In this document: positions 41,751 to 50,290 of the stretch, one piece after another
How positions within the stretch are numbered: position 1 is the stretch's first letter
Layout of the letters: each line of letters begins with the position of its first letter
Assembly (NCBI GenBank): GCA_043769295.1
Contig: JAYVJL010000029.1
Span: forward strand, 1 to 64,000
Direction of reading: 5' to 3'
Origin: Aalborgiella sp043769295
GTDB lineage: Bacteria > Pseudomonadota > Gammaproteobacteria > Burkholderiales > Burkholderiaceae_C
Length of the DNA stretch: 64,000 bases
Notes under the pieces: model-generated
The model's database searches: none
Told to the model about the DNA's origin: nothing
Seen by the model: only the letters and a program-made list of their open reading frames with translations
Position numbers and translations under genes: made by a program

Positions 41751-43115
41751 ATGACCGAGCTGACCGATTTACCTACGCCCAAGCCTCCGAAATCGCCTGA
41801 ACGCGATGATTTGAAGCGTTTGAGCTTCGCCAATACTGCTTTGCTGATGGCGCGTGTTTTTGGCATTGCAGCCTTGGTCGGCACCATGCTGTCGTTACCT
41901 TTGACCAATGCTTTTGTGACTTTGAGTCTGGTGAGTTGGTGCTTATCGGGCTGTAAAACAGGTCAAAGATGGGCTGAAATACTCAAAAACCCTGCTGTTT
42001 TGGGCGCTTTGCTGTTGTTTGGCTGGATGCTGCTGAGTGTGATGTGGGCGCAGATCGACTACAAAGCCAGCTTGGGCGGCGTCTGGAAATACCGCAAGCT
42101 GATGTGGGTGCCGCTGATGGTGGTATTGTTTGCAGATGAGAAATTGCGTCTCTGGTCCATCAAGGCTTGGTTGTTGACTGCCGTTGTATTGATGATGTTC
42201 TCATTAGAGCAAACTCTGCCTGCCCCGTTCGGAATAGGGAAAATGAGTGATCATCCGGCAAAACCCCTGTCTGTTTATTCGCATGTCACACTAGGCTTTA
42301 TATTGATTCCTGCGATTACGTTAGGTCTAGCTTGGATGTCACTAAGCAGGGAAAAGATGGTGAAAAGTGCCGGTGTCTTGCTTGTCGTTTTAACCCTTTG
42401 TTATATGGTGATTGCACAGCGAGGCAGAACCACTTATGTCATTTTGGTCGTACTTTTCATGTTTTTCGTCCTCACTCAACTCAAGGGCGTTAAAAGATGG
42501 TTCTCAGTAGCCATCCTCATCATTGGAACTTTGAGCATTTTGGTACTCAATCCTAAAGTTCAAATGCGATTCGAGCAAGTCCTCATTGATTCACAGACTG
42601 CACAAACCGCTACCACCTATGAGGAAAATTTCACGTCTTCTGGTTTGCGTATCGGATTTTGGCGTGGCTCTATAGAAATATTCAAGGAGCATCCAATACT
42701 GGGTATGGGCATAGGTACATGGGCTGCAGGCTACCGCAAGTACATTGAGCGAACACCAGGAACGCCTGGCATCGCTGTCACAGGGGGTAATCCGCATCAA
42801 GAGTATTTGTTGATGGCTTCGCAGCTAGGCGTGGTGGGGTTGGGTTTGTTTTTGGTTTGGCTAGCACGGTGCCTCCACGCCACGCGACGACTAGGTCGTT
42901 CAGAGCGGATTGCGGCCCAATCGTTGTTGGTGGCATTCATTGTCGGCTGTTGGTTCAATTCCTTTCTATTTGACAGCGCCACCGGGCATTTTTTCTGTTT
43001 GGGTTTAGGCATATTGTTTGCAGGCTACACAGCGACGAATCAAAAAGAAGAAGCAAAAGTGAAAGCAAGAGCAGCGCCTATTGAGACCATCGGTGAAAAA
43101 ATTGAACCAGACTAA
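41751..43115 (+). CDS. O-antigen ligase-like membrane protein (Wzy_C/WaaL family)
   Basis: A 454-residue protein with about 10-12 hydrophobic segments and a central periplasmic loop (about residues 280-360). The Wzy_C signature appears as LRIGFWRGSIEIFKEHPILGMGIGTW and NPHQEYLLMASQLGVVGLGLFLVWLA. It should link O-antigen or a related polymer to lipid A-core, or polymerise it. The ATG at 41751 is preferred because the upstream frame has no ribosome binding site. Its end overlaps the next glycosyltransferase gene by 20-30 nt, so they form one unit. The middle part (about 42180-42740) is somewhat A+T richer. Confidence 0.82.
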   Translation: MTELTDLPTPKPPKSPERDDLKRLSFANTALLMARVFGIAALVGTMLSLPLTNAFVTLSLVSWCLSGCKTGQRWAEILKNPAVLGALLLFGWMLLSVMWAQIDYKASLGGVWKYRKLMWVPLMVVLFADEKLRLWSIKAWLLTAVVLMMFSLEQTLPAPFGIGKMSDHPAKPLSVYSHVTLGFILIPAITLGLAWMSLSREKMVKSAGVLLVVLTLCYMVIAQRGRTTYVILVVLFMFFVLTQLKGVKRWFSVAILIIGTLSILVLNPKVQMRFEQVLIDSQTAQTATTYEENFTSSGLRIGFWRGSIEIFKEHPILGMGIGTWAAGYRKYIERTPGTPGIAVTGGNPHQEYLLMASQLGVVGLGLFLVWLARCLHATRRLGRSERIAAQSLLVAFIVGCWFNSFLFDSATGHFFCLGLGILFAGYTATNQKEEAKVKARAAPIETIGEKIEPD

Positions 43116-43890
43116 AGACAACAAACACACCTTATCGGTCATTTTGATCACCAAGAACGAAGAAGCCAATGTTGCCGCATGCCTGGACAGCGTCCGTTTT
43201 GCCGACCAGATCATCGTGGTGGACAGCGGCAGCACCGACAACACGGTGGCACTCGCGCAGGCGGCCGGCGCACACGTGGTGCAAACGCCCGATTGGCCAG
43301 GGTTTGGGGTGCAAAAGAACCGCGCTTTAGCTTTGGCGACCTGTGATTGGGTGCTGTCTATTGATGCAGATGAGCGCATACCAGCGCCGTTGGCAGATCA
43401 AATACTGAGCGCGATGCAAAGCAGGCAAACCGCAGCATTTCAAATTCCGCGTTTGACGCAGTTTTGTGGTAAGTGGATACACCATTGCGGCTGGACGCCC
43501 GATTACGTTTTGCGGTTGTTTAAAAGAGAGTGCGCACACTTCAGCAACGACCTGGTGCATGAACGATTGATTCAAATTCAGGGAACCTCTGAAAAGTTGA
43601 GCGCTCCAATCCATCATTACAGTTACCCAACCCCTGCGCAGTACTGGCGAAAACTGGACCAATACAGCCAGGCTTGGGCACTGCAACGCTATACTCAAGG
43701 ACAGAAAACAAGTATGTTCCGGGCGGGTGTTTCTGGGCTGACTGCGTTTGTTCGCAGTTATTTTTTTCGTTTGGGGTTTCTGGATGGCGCCATGGGTTTT
43801 GCAGTCTGCACGATGCAAGCGCAAGCGGCTTTTGGAAAGTATTTTTCTTTGTACTGCTTGAATCAAAATAATGAACACACCCAAAAATAG
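43093..43890 (+). CDS. Family 2 glycosyltransferase (LPS core type)
   Basis: A 265-residue GT-A fold enzyme. LSVILITKNEEANVAACLDSVRFADQIIVVDSGSTDNT, then WVLSIDADERI (DXD motif) and CGWTPDYVLRLFKRECAHF match the WaaE/KdtX-like LPS-core glycosyltransferases. It overlaps the preceding ligase-like gene and, at its 3' end, the tolB start by 20 nt. The start is uncertain between GTG 43093 and TTG 43081. The translational overlaps on both sides suggest one operon running from O-antigen ligase through tolB. Confidence 0.85.
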   Translation: MKKLNQTKDNKHTLSVILITKNEEANVAACLDSVRFADQIIVVDSGSTDNTVALAQAAGAHVVQTPDWPGFGVQKNRALALATCDWVLSIDADERIPAPLADQILSAMQSRQTAAFQIPRLTQFCGKWIHHCGWTPDYVLRLFKRECAHFSNDLVHERLIQIQGTSEKLSAPIHHYSYPTPAQYWRKLDQYSQAWALQRYTQGQKTSMFRAGVSGLTAFVRSYFFRLGFLDGAMGFAVCTMQAQAAFGKYFSLYCLNQNNEHTQK

Positions 43891-45175
43891 TCTTGTTCGC
43901 ACCGTTTCTTTCTGGGCTTACGCCAGTATTTTCTTATTCGCAACGTTTGTCGCACTTCCTGCCAAAGCACAATTCAAGGTGGATGTATCAGGTGTGGGCT
44001 TGACGCAGTTGCCCATTGCCATCACGCCCTTCAAAGGTGAAGATGCCGCAACACAAAAAATCAGCGCCATTGTGATGGCAGATCTGGCGCGCAGTGGCCG
44101 CTTTCGCGCAGTTGAGCCAGGCGCTGCTGTTTTGGATGAAAATTCCCGCCCAGACATGTCTCCCCTGCGCCAAAAAGGTGCGGATGCGATGGCTGCCGGC
44201 AGCGTGACACGCTTGGCTGATGGCCGCATCGACGTTCGCTTCCGTTTGTGGGATGTGGTCAAAGCGGTGGACATTGGGGCAGAAAGCCATGTGGTCACGC
44301 AGGCCAATATCCGCTTGGCTGCGCATCGGGTGTCCGACTTTATCTACGAAAAACTGACCGGTGAAAAAGGTATTTTTTCAACCCGTATTGCTTACATCAC
44401 CAAAGCGGGACCGCGTCATACGCTGTGGGTGGCTGATTCTGATGGCGAGAATGCAAAGTCCGCGCTGGTCAGCCAAGAGCCGATTATTTCGCCATCCTGG
44501 TCGCCCAACGGCACGCAATTGACCTATGTGTCGTTTGAATCCCGCAAGCCCGAGGTGTGGACGCATGAGGTGTTGACGGGCAAGCGCCGTTTGTTGGCCA
44601 ACTTCAGAGGCTCCAACAGTGCGCCGTCCTGGTCGCCGGACGGCCGCAGTCTGGTGGTGACCCTGACGCGTGACGGCAATGCACAGCTGTATTCATTGAA
44701 TGCAAGCGGCGGCGAACCCAAGCGTTTGAGCAAAAGCGATGGCATTGAAACGGAAGGCAGTTTTTCACCCGATGGGCGCAATATCTATTTTGTAAGCGAC
44801 CGTGGTGGTGCACCGCAAATTTATCGCATGCCTGCCGTGGGCGGCAATGCGGAACGTGTGACGTTTGCCGGTAGTTACAACATTTCTCCCACTTTGAGCC
44901 CTGACGGCAGATGGCTGGCTTATATTTCACGCATCGGCTCTGCCTTCAAGTTGCATGTGATGGAATTGTCAACAGGTACCGCCACGGCGCTCACGGATAC
45001 ATCTGCTGACGAACACCCCAGTTTTGCCGCCAACAGCAAGCTGCTTGTCTATGCAACCAAATTGCAGGGCAAAGAGGCGTTGATGACCACGACGCTGGAT
45101 GGTCGCATCAAAGCGAAGCTGGCGGGTGTAGATGGCGATATTCGGGAGCCAGCTTGGGGGCCGTTTGATAAATGA
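43871..45175 (+). CDS. tolB: Tol-Pal system beta-propeller protein TolB
   Basis: Periplasmic component of the Tol-Pal envelope-constriction system. The 434-residue protein has a signal peptide (FWAYASIFLFATFVALPAKAQ), an N-terminal alpha/beta domain, and a C-terminal propeller made of WD40-like repeats (SPSWSPNGTQLTYVSFES, APSWSPDGRSLVV, EGSFSPDGRNIYFVSD, SPTLSPDGRWLAY). It is followed by pal and cpoB. The usual upstream tolQ, tolR and tolA are absent; the gene starts inside an LPS glycosyltransferase gene instead. Confidence 0.95.
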   Translation: MNTPKNSLVRTVSFWAYASIFLFATFVALPAKAQFKVDVSGVGLTQLPIAITPFKGEDAATQKISAIVMADLARSGRFRAVEPGAAVLDENSRPDMSPLRQKGADAMAAGSVTRLADGRIDVRFRLWDVVKAVDIGAESHVVTQANIRLAAHRVSDFIYEKLTGEKGIFSTRIAYITKAGPRHTLWVADSDGENAKSALVSQEPIISPSWSPNGTQLTYVSFESRKPEVWTHEVLTGKRRLLANFRGSNSAPSWSPDGRSLVVTLTRDGNAQLYSLNASGGEPKRLSKSDGIETEGSFSPDGRNIYFVSDRGGAPQIYRMPAVGGNAERVTFAGSYNISPTLSPDGRWLAYISRIGSAFKLHVMELSTGTATALTDTSADEHPSFAANSKLLVYATKLQGKEALMTTTLDGRIKAKLAGVDGDIREPAWGPFDK

Positions 45176-45271
45176 CAATCCAAATCACCACGCGACAGTT
45201 AAAGTACACAAACAATGTCGAAATAGTTTAAACAGTTGCAGCGGAATTTTTTAATCTTTTGAAAGTGCGCC

Positions 45272-45808
45272 ATGAAAAAATCATTTTTATTGATCCTCCT
45301 TGTAGCTTCATTGGCAGGTTGCGCCACTGGCGTCAAGCTCGATGCGCCTGTTGAAGATAAATCCGGAAGTTCCACTACTTCAAGCTCAAGCTCTAGCGCT
45401 TTGGATGGACAGGCCGCCAAAGGAGGTGTGACTTCTGTTGATTTGGGTAGCACCAGCGGCACCGATGGCGGCCCGGCCAACGTCGGCAAGATCGTCTATT
45501 TTGACTATGACAGTTTTTTGGTGAAGCCAGAATACACGGGTGTGATTGATGCGCACGTCAAGTTTTTAGCCAGCCGCAAGATGCAAAAAATCACGGTTGA
45601 AGGTCATACCGATGCCGCAGGCGGGCGTGAATACAACCTGGCCTTGGGTCAAAAACGGGCTGAAGCGGTACGCCGCGCCTTGGCCTTGTCTGGTTTGGCT
45701 GATGTACAAATTGAAGCGGTGAGTTTTGGCAAAGAAAAACCAGCGGCTTTGGGAAGCGATGACTCTTCCATGGCGAAAAACCGTCGTGCAGAAATCAGCT
45801 ACCGTTGA
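45272..45808 (+). CDS. pal: Peptidoglycan-associated lipoprotein
   Basis: A 178-residue outer-membrane lipoprotein that anchors the outer membrane to peptidoglycan. The lipobox is LAGC with the acylated Cys at residue 17. A Ser/Thr-rich linker (SSTTSSSSSSALDG) follows. The OmpA-like domain begins at IVYFDYDSFLVKP and contains VEGHTDAAGGREYNLALGQKRAEAVRRAL, the peptidoglycan-binding signature. It lies between tolB and cpoB. Confidence 0.96.
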   Translation: MKKSFLLILLVASLAGCATGVKLDAPVEDKSGSSTTSSSSSSALDGQAAKGGVTSVDLGSTSGTDGGPANVGKIVYFDYDSFLVKPEYTGVIDAHVKFLASRKMQKITVEGHTDAAGGREYNLALGQKRAEAVRRALALSGLADVQIEAVSFGKEKPAALGSDDSSMAKNRRAEISYR

Positions 45809-45846
45809 CTTGTTGCGCTTGATTTGACTGAGACAGAGAGAGAACC

Positions 45847-46593
45847 ATGTTTTTACGATTTATATTGATGGCGGCGGCATTGTCTGCCTCGTTGACCTCC
45901 CATGCAGGTTTGTTTGACGATGATGAGGCACGTAAAGCGATTTTGGATTTGCGCCAACAAATCTCTGGCTTGACTGCGGCGCAACAAAAATCCAATGATG
46001 AAATCATGCAACAGCGCAGAAGCATGCTGGAGCTGCAAAATCAAATCGACAAGCAAAAGAGTGACCTGGCGCAAGTTCGGGGTGAGAATGAACAGCTGGC
46101 GCGCGCGGTGGCGGATGTCCAAAGCAAGCAAAAAGAGCTGGTTCAAGCGACCGAGCAACGCATCAGTAAAATCGAACCACTGACTGTGCTGGTTGATGGG
46201 CGCGAGTTTGTCGCGGAGCCGAATGAAAAGCGCGATTACGAGGCGGCTTTTGCCGTATTCCGTGCCGGTGATTTTGTCAAATCGCAAAAAATTTTTATTG
46301 AGTTTGTGCAGCGCTATCCACGTAGCGGGTATTCACCATCAGCGCTGTTTTGGCTAGGTAATGCGCAATACTCGACCCGTGACTACAAAGAGGCTATCGT
46401 CAATTTCCGTTCACTTGTGACGCAGGCACCCGACCATTTACGTGCCCCCGAAGCACTGTTGTCTATTGCTAATTGCCAGCTTGAAATGAAAGACCCACGC
46501 AACGCGAAAAAAACGCTGGAGGACTTGACAAAGTTGCACCCCCAATCTGAAGCGGCCGTCGCCGCAAAAGAGCGTCTCGCTCAGCTCAAATAG
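45847..46593 (+). CDS. cpoB: Cell division coordinator CpoB (YbgF)
   Basis: A 248-residue periplasmic protein with a signal peptide (FILMAAALSASLTSHAG), an N-terminal coiled coil (about residues 28-105, EARKAILDLRQQISGLTAAQQKSNDEI), and a C-terminal TPR domain (YEAAFAVFRAGDFVKSQKIFIEFVQRYP and following repeats). It coordinates peptidoglycan synthesis with Tol-driven outer membrane constriction. It is 38 bp after pal and completes the tolB-pal-cpoB group. Confidence 0.93.
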   Translation: MFLRFILMAAALSASLTSHAGLFDDDEARKAILDLRQQISGLTAAQQKSNDEIMQQRRSMLELQNQIDKQKSDLAQVRGENEQLARAVADVQSKQKELVQATEQRISKIEPLTVLVDGREFVAEPNEKRDYEAAFAVFRAGDFVKSQKIFIEFVQRYPRSGYSPSALFWLGNAQYSTRDYKEAIVNFRSLVTQAPDHLRAPEALLSIANCQLEMKDPRNAKKTLEDLTKLHPQSEAAVAAKERLAQLK

Positions 46594-46625
46594 GCATTCC
46601 TGGTTTTTTCGGTTCTCACTTGAAT

Positions 46626-47441
46626 ATGCCCCAGTCTTCTGCGCCGTCTGACGATGTGGATCTGACGCGTCGCTTTGGTGGCCTGGAGCGCTTGTATGGT
46701 CAGCAGGGCGCAGCCGCCATTCGATCCGCGCATGTGGTGGTGGTGGGTATTGGCGGCGTGGGTTCTTGGGCTGCTGAGGCTTTGGCGCGCAGCGGTGTCA
46801 ATCGTTTGACCTTGATTGATCTTGACCATGTCTCCGAATCCAATATCAACCGGCAGGTACTGGCGACGGATGCCACGATTGGTCAAGCCAAGGTATTGGC
46901 CATGCGCGATCGGATTGCCTTGATTCATCCTGTATGCCAGGTCAGCTGCATTGATGAGTTTGTGACACCTGGAAACTGGCTGCAATTGTTGCCAGAAGGT
47001 GTTGATGCTGTGATTGATGCCTGCGATCAAGTCAAAACCAAAGTAGCTTTGGCTGCTTGGGCGCAACGCGCCAAAGTACACTTCATCTCTGCAGGGGCGG
47101 CAGGTGGCAAACGTTTTGCACATCTGGTTGATATTGATGATCTTTCAAAAACCACGCACGACCCTTTGCTGGCGATGCTGCGCTACCAGCTGCGTAAAGT
47201 ACATGGCGCGGCGCGCGAGGGACGCAATATGGGCGTGACCTGCGTTTTTAGCCGTGAAGCCGTCAAGCAGCCGGATGTCTCGTGTGAGATCAGCACCGCT
47301 GATGGTTCTTTGAATTGCCACGGTTATGGGTCTGTTGTGAGTGTCACAGCAACCTTTGGTAATTGCGCCGCAGGTTGGGTTTTGAATAAATTAGCAAATT
47401 TTCTGAGCCCACCTGAAAAGAGCATAAAAAAACCGCTATAA
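46626..47441 (+). CDS. tcdA: tRNA threonylcarbamoyladenosine dehydratase TcdA (CsdL)
   Basis: An E1-like enzyme that cyclises t6A37 to ct6A in tRNAs. The 271-residue protein has RFGGLERLYGQQG, the nucleotide-binding VVVGIGGVGSWAAEALARSGV (about residues 38-58), DLDHVSESNINRQV and VIDACDQVKTKVALA. The start is ATG 46626; a TTG two codons earlier is possible. The stop codon overlaps the -10 box of the tRNA-Lys promoter. A functional link exists with the following tRNA gene, since tRNA-Lys(UUU) is a t6A-carrying tRNA, although co-location may be chance. Confidence 0.9.
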   Translation: MPQSSAPSDDVDLTRRFGGLERLYGQQGAAAIRSAHVVVVGIGGVGSWAAEALARSGVNRLTLIDLDHVSESNINRQVLATDATIGQAKVLAMRDRIALIHPVCQVSCIDEFVTPGNWLQLLPEGVDAVIDACDQVKTKVALAAWAQRAKVHFISAGAAGGKRFAHLVDIDDLSKTTHDPLLAMLRYQLRKVHGAAREGRNMGVTCVFSREAVKQPDVSCEISTADGSLNCHGYGSVVSVTATFGNCAAGWVLNKLANFLSPPEKSIKKPL

Positions 47442-47442
47442 T
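47413..47442 (+). promoter_or_regulatory. Probable promoter of tRNA-Lys inside the end of tcdA
   Basis: A perfect TATAAT (47437-47442) overlaps the tcdA stop codon and lies 45 bp before the tRNA. A weak -35 candidate, CTGAAA, lies 18 bp upstream. Transcription would start near 47449. Strong -10 and short leader fit a tRNA promoter. Confidence 0.6.
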
Positions 47443-47487
47443 TTGAGGCTGTGCTGCTGTGAATATCAATGATCAACAGCACAATTT

Positions 47488-47563
47488 GGGACCTTAGCTC
47501 AGTTGGTAGAGCAGCGGACTTTTAATCCGTTTGTCGTGGGTTCGACCCCCGCAGGTCCCACCA
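47488..47563 (+). tRNA. tRNA-Lys (anticodon TTT)
   Basis: A 76-nt cloverleaf with encoded CCA. The acceptor stem pairs GGGACCT with AGGTCCC. The D-arm region is AGCTCAGTTGGTAGAGC. The anticodon stem GCGGA/TCCGT encloses loop CTTTTAA, with anticodon TTT at 47521-47523. The T-arm is GTGGG/TTCGACC/CCCGC. It has its own promoter and terminator. Confidence 0.97.
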
Positions 47564-47568
47564 GATTC

Positions 47569-47604
47569 AAACCCCGTAAGCCTTGTGTTTACGGGGTTTT
47601 TTGT
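47569..47604 (+). terminator. Rho-independent terminator after tRNA-Lys
   Basis: Inverted repeat AACCCCGTAA / TTACGGGGTT with an 8-nt loop, followed by a T run, 6 bp after the tRNA 3' CCA. Confidence 0.9.
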
Positions 47605-47652
47605 TGTTCGGTTTAAGGATTGGGCAAGCCACCCCTCCCCTTTAAAAGCTGT

Positions 47653-48810
47653 TTAAAGTTGTTTCAGTTTCTCAAGTGCTGCGTTGAGGGTTTCGTCTTT
47701 TTTGGCAAAACAAAAACGGACAATACGCTGATCAAAGCCCTGGCCATAAAAAGTCGAGAGTGGAATCGCTGCCACACCCACTTCAACAGTCAACCATTTG
47801 CAGAATTCAGCTTCGCTGAGTTCGCTGACATCAGAAATATCGACACATTGAAAATAGCTGCCCGCACTGGGGAGTACTTTAAATTTCGTTTGCGCCAAAC
47901 CGGCCCGAAACAGATCGCGTTTGCGCTGATAAAACGCGGGTAATGAAAGATAGGGTTGTGCATCGGCCATATAGCTTGCCAAACCGTATTGCACAGGCGT
48001 GTTGACCGTGAACACGTTGAATTGATGGACTTTGCGAAACTCCGCCGTCAATGCACTTGGGGCCGCAACAAAGCCCACCTTCCAGCCGGTCACATGGTAG
48101 GTCTTACCAAAGCTTGAGACAATGAAGGCACGTGCTGCCAAACCAGGAAAACGCGCAACGCTTTGGTGCTCTTGGCCGTCGTACACCATGTGTTCATAGA
48201 CCTCGTCACTGATCAACAGCACATCGGTAGATGCCAGCATATCCTGCAAAGCCAGCATGTCTTCGCGGCTCCAGATTGTGGCGCTGGGGTTGTGAGGAGA
48301 ATTGATGATGATGGCACGCGTCCTGGGCGTTATGGACGCGCTGATTTTTTCAAAGTCTGGCTTGAAAGTTCCTGGCGTTAAAGGCACACGCACCACGACG
48401 CCACCCGCCAGCTCGATATTGGGCACATAGCTGTCGTAGCAGGGCTCAAGGACAATCACTTCGTCGCCGGGGTGGACGATTGCCAAAATTGCCGTGATGA
48501 TGGCCTGGGTCGCACCTGCGGTTATTGTGATCTCTGTATTGGCGTCATAGCTTTTGCCATGAAGTGCTTGCAACTTGGAGGCAATCGCTTCCCGCAGCAC
48601 GGGTACGCCAGTCATCGGCGGGTATTGGTTCAAACCCGCCGTCATGGCGTTGGTGACTGACTGAACCAGCTTGGGGTCACAATCAAAATCAGGAAACCCC
48701 TGCCCTAGATTGACGGCTTTATGCTCAGCGGCCAGCGCCGACATCACGGTGAAAATAGTGGTGCCAACGGCGGGAAGTTTGGTTCGAAGTGCAGGGGTAC
48801 GAGGTGTCAT
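47653..48810 (-). CDS. PLP-dependent aminotransferase (methionine aminotransferase YbdL-like)
   Basis: A 385-residue fold-type I aminotransferase. AVNLGQGFPDFDCDPKLV (about residues 32-49), GATQAIITAILAIVHPGDEVIV, IIINSPHNPSATIWS and the PLP-lysine segment SSFGKTYHVTGWKVGF (Lys near 235) are diagnostic. Best resemblance is to YbdL/MtnE-like enzymes that transaminate methionine or aromatic amino acids with 2-oxo acids; the substrate is inferred. It is next to a CysB-type regulator on the same strand, 24 bp apart, a link to sulfur amino acids. Confidence 0.88.
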   Translation of the reverse strand: MTPRTPALRTKLPAVGTTIFTVMSALAAEHKAVNLGQGFPDFDCDPKLVQSVTNAMTAGLNQYPPMTGVPVLREAIASKLQALHGKSYDANTEITITAGATQAIITAILAIVHPGDEVIVLEPCYDSYVPNIELAGGVVVRVPLTPGTFKPDFEKISASITPRTRAIIINSPHNPSATIWSREDMLALQDMLASTDVLLISDEVYEHMVYDGQEHQSVARFPGLAARAFIVSSFGKTYHVTGWKVGFVAAPSALTAEFRKVHQFNVFTVNTPVQYGLASYMADAQPYLSLPAFYQRKRDLFRAGLAQTKFKVLPSAGSYFQCVDISDVSELSEAEFCKWLTVEVGVAAIPLSTFYGQGFDQRIVRFCFAKKDETLNAALEKLKQL

Positions 48811-48834
48811 CGTCGGTTGGCATTCGGGTAGCGT

Positions 48835-49794
48835 TCACATTGAAAAATCTTCACCATGACCATTCATGGCGCGCACAATCAGGTCGCGGCTCAAGCGGTC
48901 GCTAAGCAGTTCGGCAAATTTATAGACAAAATTGCGCAGGTAGGCACTTCGTTTGAACGCGACGCGCGCCACGTTGTGACCAAATAAATAGCCTGCGGGA
49001 ATAACCGCCAGGTCCTGGTTGGACTCATGGCCCACGTTGTCGCCTTGAAGCACCGCCATTTCGGCCACGATGCCAATACCCAAACCCGTGCGGACGTAGG
49101 TTTTGATCACGTCCGAGTCAATGGCTTCCAGCGCAATACGCGGCTGCAGCTTTTTAAGGGCAAAAGCCTGGTCGATTTTGGTTCGCCCAGTGAAGGACGG
49201 GTGGTAGGTGATGAGCGGTTCTTGCGCCAGGTCTTCCAGGCTGAGGGACTCGCGCTTGGCCAGCGGATGGTCAACAGGCATCACCAACACATGCTGCCAC
49301 TCATAGCAGGGCAGGGTGACCAGCTGGTCATAGTGCGCCAGCGATTCGGTGGCAATACCGATCTCCGCAACCTCATCAATCAACATCTTGGCCACTTGGT
49401 CGGGTGAGCCCTGGTGCAAACTGATGTTGACTTTGGGATAAGTTTCACGCAAGCGCGCAATAGGCTGTGGTAAGACATAGCGTGCCTGGGTGTGCGTTGT
49501 TGCGATGGACAAGGTACCGCTGTCTTCAGCACTGAACTGCTCGCCAATGCGTTTGAGGTTGCCCAGTTCACGCATGATGAGATCAACGCTTTTGATGACG
49601 TGCTGGCCGGGTTCGGTGATGCGTTTGAGCCGTTTGCCGTGGCGGGCGAAAATCTCAACACCCAACTCTTCTTCCAATTCGATGATGGCTTTGGACACAC
49701 CCGGCTGCGAGGTGTGCAACGCTTTAGCCGCTTCAGTCAGATTGAGATTGCGCCGAACAGCCTCTTGTACAAATCGGAATTGATGTAGATTCAT
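48835..49794 (-). CDS. cysB: CysB-type LysR transcriptional regulator
   Basis: A 319-residue LysR-family regulator. MNLHQFRFVQEAVRRNLNLTEAAKALHTSQPGVSKAIIELEEELGVEIFARHGKRL (residues 1-56) contains the HTH and is characteristic of CysB/Cbl proteins. The effector domain holds TTHTQARYVLPQPIARLRETYPKVNISLHQGSPDQVA. It should control sulfate assimilation in response to O-acetylserine. No cys biosynthetic genes are adjacent. I cannot distinguish CysB from Cbl with certainty. Confidence 0.87.
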   Translation of the reverse strand: MNLHQFRFVQEAVRRNLNLTEAAKALHTSQPGVSKAIIELEEELGVEIFARHGKRLKRITEPGQHVIKSVDLIMRELGNLKRIGEQFSAEDSGTLSIATTHTQARYVLPQPIARLRETYPKVNISLHQGSPDQVAKMLIDEVAEIGIATESLAHYDQLVTLPCYEWQHVLVMPVDHPLAKRESLSLEDLAQEPLITYHPSFTGRTKIDQAFALKKLQPRIALEAIDSDVIKTYVRTGLGIGIVAEMAVLQGDNVGHESNQDLAVIPAGYLFGHNVARVAFKRSAYLRNFVYKFAELLSDRLSRDLIVRAMNGHGEDFSM

Positions 49795-49851
49795 ATTGAA
49801 TTTCAGCTAAAGAATCAATTCATTATGCCTCAATTGTAATTTTAAGGGGGT

Positions 49852-50232
49852 TTAAGACGCATCCGTGAGTGCAATGCTTGCCATCAAATCCAAAACAGCT
49901 TCATTTTCACCCACGGCTGAGAGCACTTCAAATTTAACTTGAGGGTAGCGTACCCGCAATGCGTCAACAAGTACAGGCAAGTCTTCACGCGCGTGCCTGC
50001 CTACACCTAAAAACATGGGCAAAATCCTTATATTGTTTGCGCCAGCAGCTATTAAATCAGCAGCAAGATCGGGCAGGCTGGGCTGTGTGAGCTCCAGGTA
50101 AGCACAATCCACAACTTGGTTAGGCGCTGTGTTTCGAATACGCTGTGCCACGGCCTGGATCGGCAAATGCCATAAAGCGTCGCGGGAGCCGTGTCCAAAA
50201 AGAACGATGGCGGTGGTGGGTAGTTGGGTCAC
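49852..50232 (-). CDS. cbiX: CbiX-type sirohydrochlorin chelatase, short form
   Basis: A 126-residue single-domain chelatase that inserts Co or Fe into sirohydrochlorin, for siroheme or cobalamin. The active-site segment is TAIVLFGHGSRDALWHLPIQAVAQRI, with the catalytic His near residue 14. A second metal-binding His lies in ILPMFLGVGRHAREDLPVLVDAL. Short CbiX forms act as homodimers. It sits next to the CysB-type regulator, which fits a role in siroheme for sulfite reductase; this is inferred from context. Confidence 0.87.
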   Translation of the reverse strand: MTQLPTTAIVLFGHGSRDALWHLPIQAVAQRIRNTAPNQVVDCAYLELTQPSLPDLAADLIAAGANNIRILPMFLGVGRHAREDLPVLVDALRVRYPQVKFEVLSAVGENEAVLDLMASIALTDAS

Positions 50233-50290
50233 GATATAAAGGAAGCAAGAAGAAAGTAAATGTGAACGTGAAAGGCTTGAGGACGCAAAG

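Noticed and set aside
49981..50080. Further copy of the 46-bp repeat in cbiX
   Set aside because: GCTATTAAATCAGCAGC resembles the arm, but the core and right end are absent, so it is likely chance.
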